Shown here in pieces: positions 61,641 to 64,000 of a DNA stretch of 64,000 nucleotides. The translations under genes were made by a program, and so were the position numbers. Position 1 is the first letter of the stretch. Every line of letters begins with the position of its first letter. The stretch covers positions 1 to 64,000 of the forward strand of contig JAUICZ010000006.1 in the NCBI GenBank assembly GCA_030429205.1, written 5' to 3'. This DNA is from Bacteroidia bacterium (GTDB taxonomy: Bacteria > Bacteroidota > Bacteroidia > Chitinophagales > Chitinophagaceae). Below the pieces are notes generated by a model, which saw nothing but the letters and a program-made list of their open reading frames with translations, searched no databases and was not told where the DNA came from.

Positions 61641-62741
61641 TTAGTTATTCGCTATTTCAATTAGTTTTTCTGCAATTCTGCTATCTGCGTCTTTTATTGC
61701 TAATTCCTGCAAATTTTCAGTCATTAACTCTTGCGTAGCATCGTCGTTTAATAATTCTTTTATTTTTTGAATCAACTCGTTTTTAGCATCACTGTTTTTC
61801 ACCATCATAGCCGCATTGTGCTCCACCAGGGCCATCGCATTACTAGTTTGATGATCCTCTGCAGCGAAAGGATACGGCACAAAAATTACCGGCTTTGCAA
61901 CAATACACAGTTCAGCTATTGCTAGTGCTCCGGCTCTGGACACCACCATATCTGCTGCTGCATATGCAAAGTCCATTTCTTTAATAAAATCAAACACCTT
62001 TACCCTACCACTATATCGCACAGCTCTTGCTGTGGCTTGCTCATAATAAAGCTTACCTGTTTGCCAAATCAACTGTACATTACCTTCTAGCAACTCTTCC
62101 AGGCCTGCATCAACGGCTTCATTAATTGACTTTGCTCCTAAACTTCCTCCTACTACCAAGATTGTTTTCTTGTTACCATCTAACCCTAACCATTCCTGCC
62201 CTTCTACTCTTGTCAAGTTCGATTGTGCTATTTTCTTCCTCACGGGGTTTCCAGTATACACAACCTTATCTTTCGGAAAGAACTGGTCCATACCATCATA
62301 TCCAACACATATAGCTTTTGCTCTCTTACCTAATATCTTGTTGCTTTTACCTGCATAAGAGTTTTGCTCTTGTATAAGCGTTGGTATCCCTTTCGCTTGT
62401 GCGGCATATAGCACCGGGAAGCTGGCATAACCTCCGACACCTACTACTACACTAGGATTAAACCTTTTTATAACGCTCCTTGCTTGCATGTAACTCTTAA
62501 TAATCTTAAACGGTAGTGTTATATTTTTTAATAAGCTACTTCTATTAAAACCCGCAATATCCAATCCCACAATTTCGAACCCCTCTTGCGGTACTTTTTC
62601 CATTTCCATTTTTCCCTTTGCGCCAACAAACAACAATTCAACACCCGGGTTTAACCTCTGCAAGGCATGCCCTATAGCTACTGCCGGAAAAATATGACCA
62701 CCAGTCCCTCCACCTGTTATTATAACTTTCATTGCTGCCAT
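61641..62741 (-). CDS. murG: Undecaprenyldiphospho-muramoylpentapeptide beta-N-acetylglucosaminyltransferase
   Basis: 366 residues (363 if the third-codon ATG at 62732 is used). GT-B fold with GGGTGGHIFPA glycine loop, GVGGYASFPVLYAAQ, TLIQEQNSYAGKSNK, VVGGSLGAKSINEAV and donor-binding SRAGALAIAELC and PYPFAAEDHQTSNA. It adds GlcNAc to lipid I to make lipid II at the inner membrane face. One base after the ftsW stop. Confidence 0.97.
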   Translation of the reverse strand: MAAMKVIITGGGTGGHIFPAVAIGHALQRLNPGVELLFVGAKGKMEMEKVPQEGFEIVGLDIAGFNRSSLLKNITLPFKIIKSYMQARSVIKRFNPSVVVGVGGYASFPVLYAAQAKGIPTLIQEQNSYAGKSNKILGKRAKAICVGYDGMDQFFPKDKVVYTGNPVRKKIAQSNLTRVEGQEWLGLDGNKKTILVVGGSLGAKSINEAVDAGLEELLEGNVQLIWQTGKLYYEQATARAVRYSGRVKVFDFIKEMDFAYAAADMVVSRAGALAIAELCIVAKPVIFVPYPFAAEDHQTSNAMALVEHNAAMMVKNSDAKNELIQKIKELLNDDATQELMTENLQELAIKDADSRIAEKLIEIANN

Positions 62742-62742
62742 A

Positions 62743-63942
62743 CTAAGCTGCTGCCAACCTCCCTTTTGTTGTTTTTCTCTTTTCTGCTTCTACTAGTTTT
62801 TCATCACCCTCCATTTCATCTACATAACGGCTTACACTTAGTATTACTCCAATCGCAATACTTGTAAACCATATTGATGTTCCTCCCATACTTACTAATG
62901 GCAATGTCAAACCTGTTACCGGAACCAAATTCACATTAACAGCCATATTCAGCATCGCCTGAAAAACCAAAGTCATACTTAACCCCACTGCCAAAAACGC
63001 TCCAAATGCATAAGGACATCTTCTGAATATCAAAATGCTTCTCCATAAGAATACCAGATACAATACAATTACTAACCCTCCTCCTATCAATCCGTATTCT
63101 TCTATTATTATTGCATAAATAAAATCTGAGTAGGAATGTGGCAGAAAATTCCTTTGCTTACTGTTCCCTGGTCCTAAACCAGTTATTCCTCCATTTGCAA
63201 TTGCTATTTTTGCGTGTAATACTTGATACACTTCTTCATGCTCTCCGCCTTGTTCACTACTTCCTAAATAATCTTTTATACGCTGTTCCCAAGTTGTCGC
63301 TCTACCACTGCCCTTTAGCTTAGAAATACCATATACCGACAAGCCACACAACAAACCTGCGAGTGCCAGCAACATGATATGACTGGTTTTTACCCTGCCG
63401 ATAAAGAACAAAATGCAACATGTCATCACTAGCATTACTGCTGTAGATAGGTTTGCAGGCGCAATCAGCACAGCGGTTAATAATACCGGTACCAGTACTG
63501 GCAAAAAACCTTTTCTGAAGTCCTTAATTACATTTTGCTTAATGCTTAACATCCTGGCCAGGAACATAAACAGTGCGAGCTTAGCAAATGCAGATGTTTG
63601 GAATGTTTTATCCAAAAACGGTATTTGCAACCAACGTGAACCCTCATTGAGTGTCACGCCAAATACTAGTGTATACACCAACAACGGTATACTTATTACA
63701 TAAAACAACACTGTTAACCTCGCAAACTTGGTATAGTTTATTTTATGAAGGAAAAACATGGTAATAATACCTAAGCCTAAGTAAGTGATCTGTTTTACCA
63801 GATAGTGATTCATACTGGCATCATGCTTATACGCCAGCATACCTGTTGCACTATAAACAACCAAAAGGCTGAGTAATGATAGCACTACTACCACTGCCCA
63901 TATCACAGGATCTCCTTTTGTATGTTTAAATAATTGCTGCAC
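62743..63942 (-). CDS. ftsW: Peptidoglycan polymerase FtsW (SEDS family)
   Basis: 399-residue polytopic membrane protein with about ten hydrophobic segments. SEDS features: VYSATGMLAYK near the N-terminus, LNEGSRWLQIP, FQTSAFAKLALFMFLAR, PANLSTAVMLVMTC, AKIAIANGGITGLGPGNSKQRNFLPHSYSDFIYAIIIEEYG and PVTGLTLPLVSMGGTS. It polymerises glycan strands for septal peptidoglycan. Its placement between murD and murG is standard for the dcw cluster. Confidence 0.96.
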   Translation of the reverse strand: MQQLFKHTKGDPVIWAVVVVLSLLSLLVVYSATGMLAYKHDASMNHYLVKQITYLGLGIITMFFLHKINYTKFARLTVLFYVISIPLLVYTLVFGVTLNEGSRWLQIPFLDKTFQTSAFAKLALFMFLARMLSIKQNVIKDFRKGFLPVLVPVLLTAVLIAPANLSTAVMLVMTCCILFFIGRVKTSHIMLLALAGLLCGLSVYGISKLKGSGRATTWEQRIKDYLGSSEQGGEHEEVYQVLHAKIAIANGGITGLGPGNSKQRNFLPHSYSDFIYAIIIEEYGLIGGGLVIVLYLVFLWRSILIFRRCPYAFGAFLAVGLSMTLVFQAMLNMAVNVNLVPVTGLTLPLVSMGGTSIWFTSIAIGVILSVSRYVDEMEGDEKLVEAEKRKTTKGRLAAA

Positions 63943-63959
63943 TATCTAATGCTTATTTT

Positions 63960-64000
63960 TTAAAGACTCTTAACGGCTTCTTTAAACATATCGCCGCGCT
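63960..64000 (-). CDS. murD: UDP-N-acetylmuramoylalanine--D-glutamate ligase (C-terminal end only)
   Basis: Only the last 12 codons before the stop are in the window, reading RGDMFKEAVKSL. The RGDxFxxAVxxL form is typical of the MurD C-terminus, and ftsW follows 17 bp downstream, the usual gene order. The rest lies outside the window. Confidence 0.75.
   Translation of the reverse strand, partial: RGDMFKEAVKSL

Noticed and set aside
1-64000. CRISPR arrays, prophage, insertion sequences, tRNA and rRNA genes
   Set aside because: No repeat-spacer pattern, transposase or integrase reading frame, cloverleaf or rRNA segment was found by reading; a covariance-model scan would be needed to exclude small RNAs.

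Overview
The window is AT-rich chromosomal DNA (by eye, below 40% GC) from a member of the Bacteroidota, most likely in the Chitinophagales/Chitinophagaceae range. Supporting signs are type IX secretion (T9SS) C-terminal tails on three secreted proteins, a PorG-like outer-membrane protein, a propeller-type hybrid-periplasmic sensor kinase, DUF4292, DUF6089, DUF4159, HYC_CC_PP and choice-of-anchor I families, TAnnTTTG-type -7 promoter boxes and little Shine-Dalgarno sequence. No rRNA, tRNA, CRISPR array, transposase, integrase or prophage was seen. The genus assignment is inference only.

Layout. 0.2-3.2 kb: a cysteine-cluster protein, parB-parA and a UPF0173 hydrolase, all on the minus strand. 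3.3-8.6 kb: a frameshifted TonB-domain gene, a PLP decarboxylase, an RRM protein, a META-domain protein, an ALDH7-type dehydrogenase and a small secreted protein. 8.6-15.1 kb (minus): a CDP-sugar block (epimerase, rfbG, rfbF), then the envelope operon dut / sugar nucleotidyltransferase / TPR / DUF4292. 15.4-18.6 kb: GH3-family enzyme, heptose-phosphate kinase, OmpH/Skp. 18.8-26.2 kb (plus): HYC_CC_PP, an MbnP-like protein with a T9SS tail, two diheme MauG/CCP-type lipoproteins, then a PcaF-type thiolase, two secreted proteins and ACMSD. 26.3-32.6 kb: an outer-membrane receptor divergent from a sensor kinase and response regulator. 32.6-42.6 kb: lipoprotein, GH3-fold hexosaminidase, a frameshifted PqqB-like hydrolase, superoxide dismutase, a heptaheme-TPR cytochrome, tyrS, PorG-like, hisS. 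42.6-55.8 kb: phosphatase, imelysin-like/CCP fusion, PhoX-like protein, mono-heme FG-GAP lipoprotein, BamA/TamA-like barrel, glycosyltransferase, DUF4159, rsmE, ECF sigma factor, choice-of-anchor I protein. 56.0-64.0 kb (minus): the division/cell-wall cluster murD(partial)-ftsW-murG-murC-ftsQ-ftsA-ftsZ.

The most interesting parts are these. (1) The 18.8-22.3 kb locus pairs an MbnP-family protein, a family known for copper binding through a kynurenine made from tryptophan by a MauG-type diheme enzyme, with two different diheme enzymes, and gives the MbnP protein a T9SS cell-surface tail. No methanobactin genes are present. (2) A second redox/metal locus at 43.1-49.8 kb contains an imelysin-like/diheme peroxidase fusion, a PhoX-like T9SS protein and a mono-heme propeller lipoprotein. 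(3) Three copies of a CCC-N4-GGG palindrome lie at the divergent receptor/kinase promoter and before the response-regulator gene, a likely operator of that two-component system. (4) The rsmE start codon sits inside the loop of an intrinsic terminator. Five genes together carry 14 CxxCH haem sites, but no cytochrome c maturation gene is visible here.

Two genes (TonB-domain, PqqB-like) are each split by an apparent one-base deletion. They may be real pseudogenes or assembly errors.
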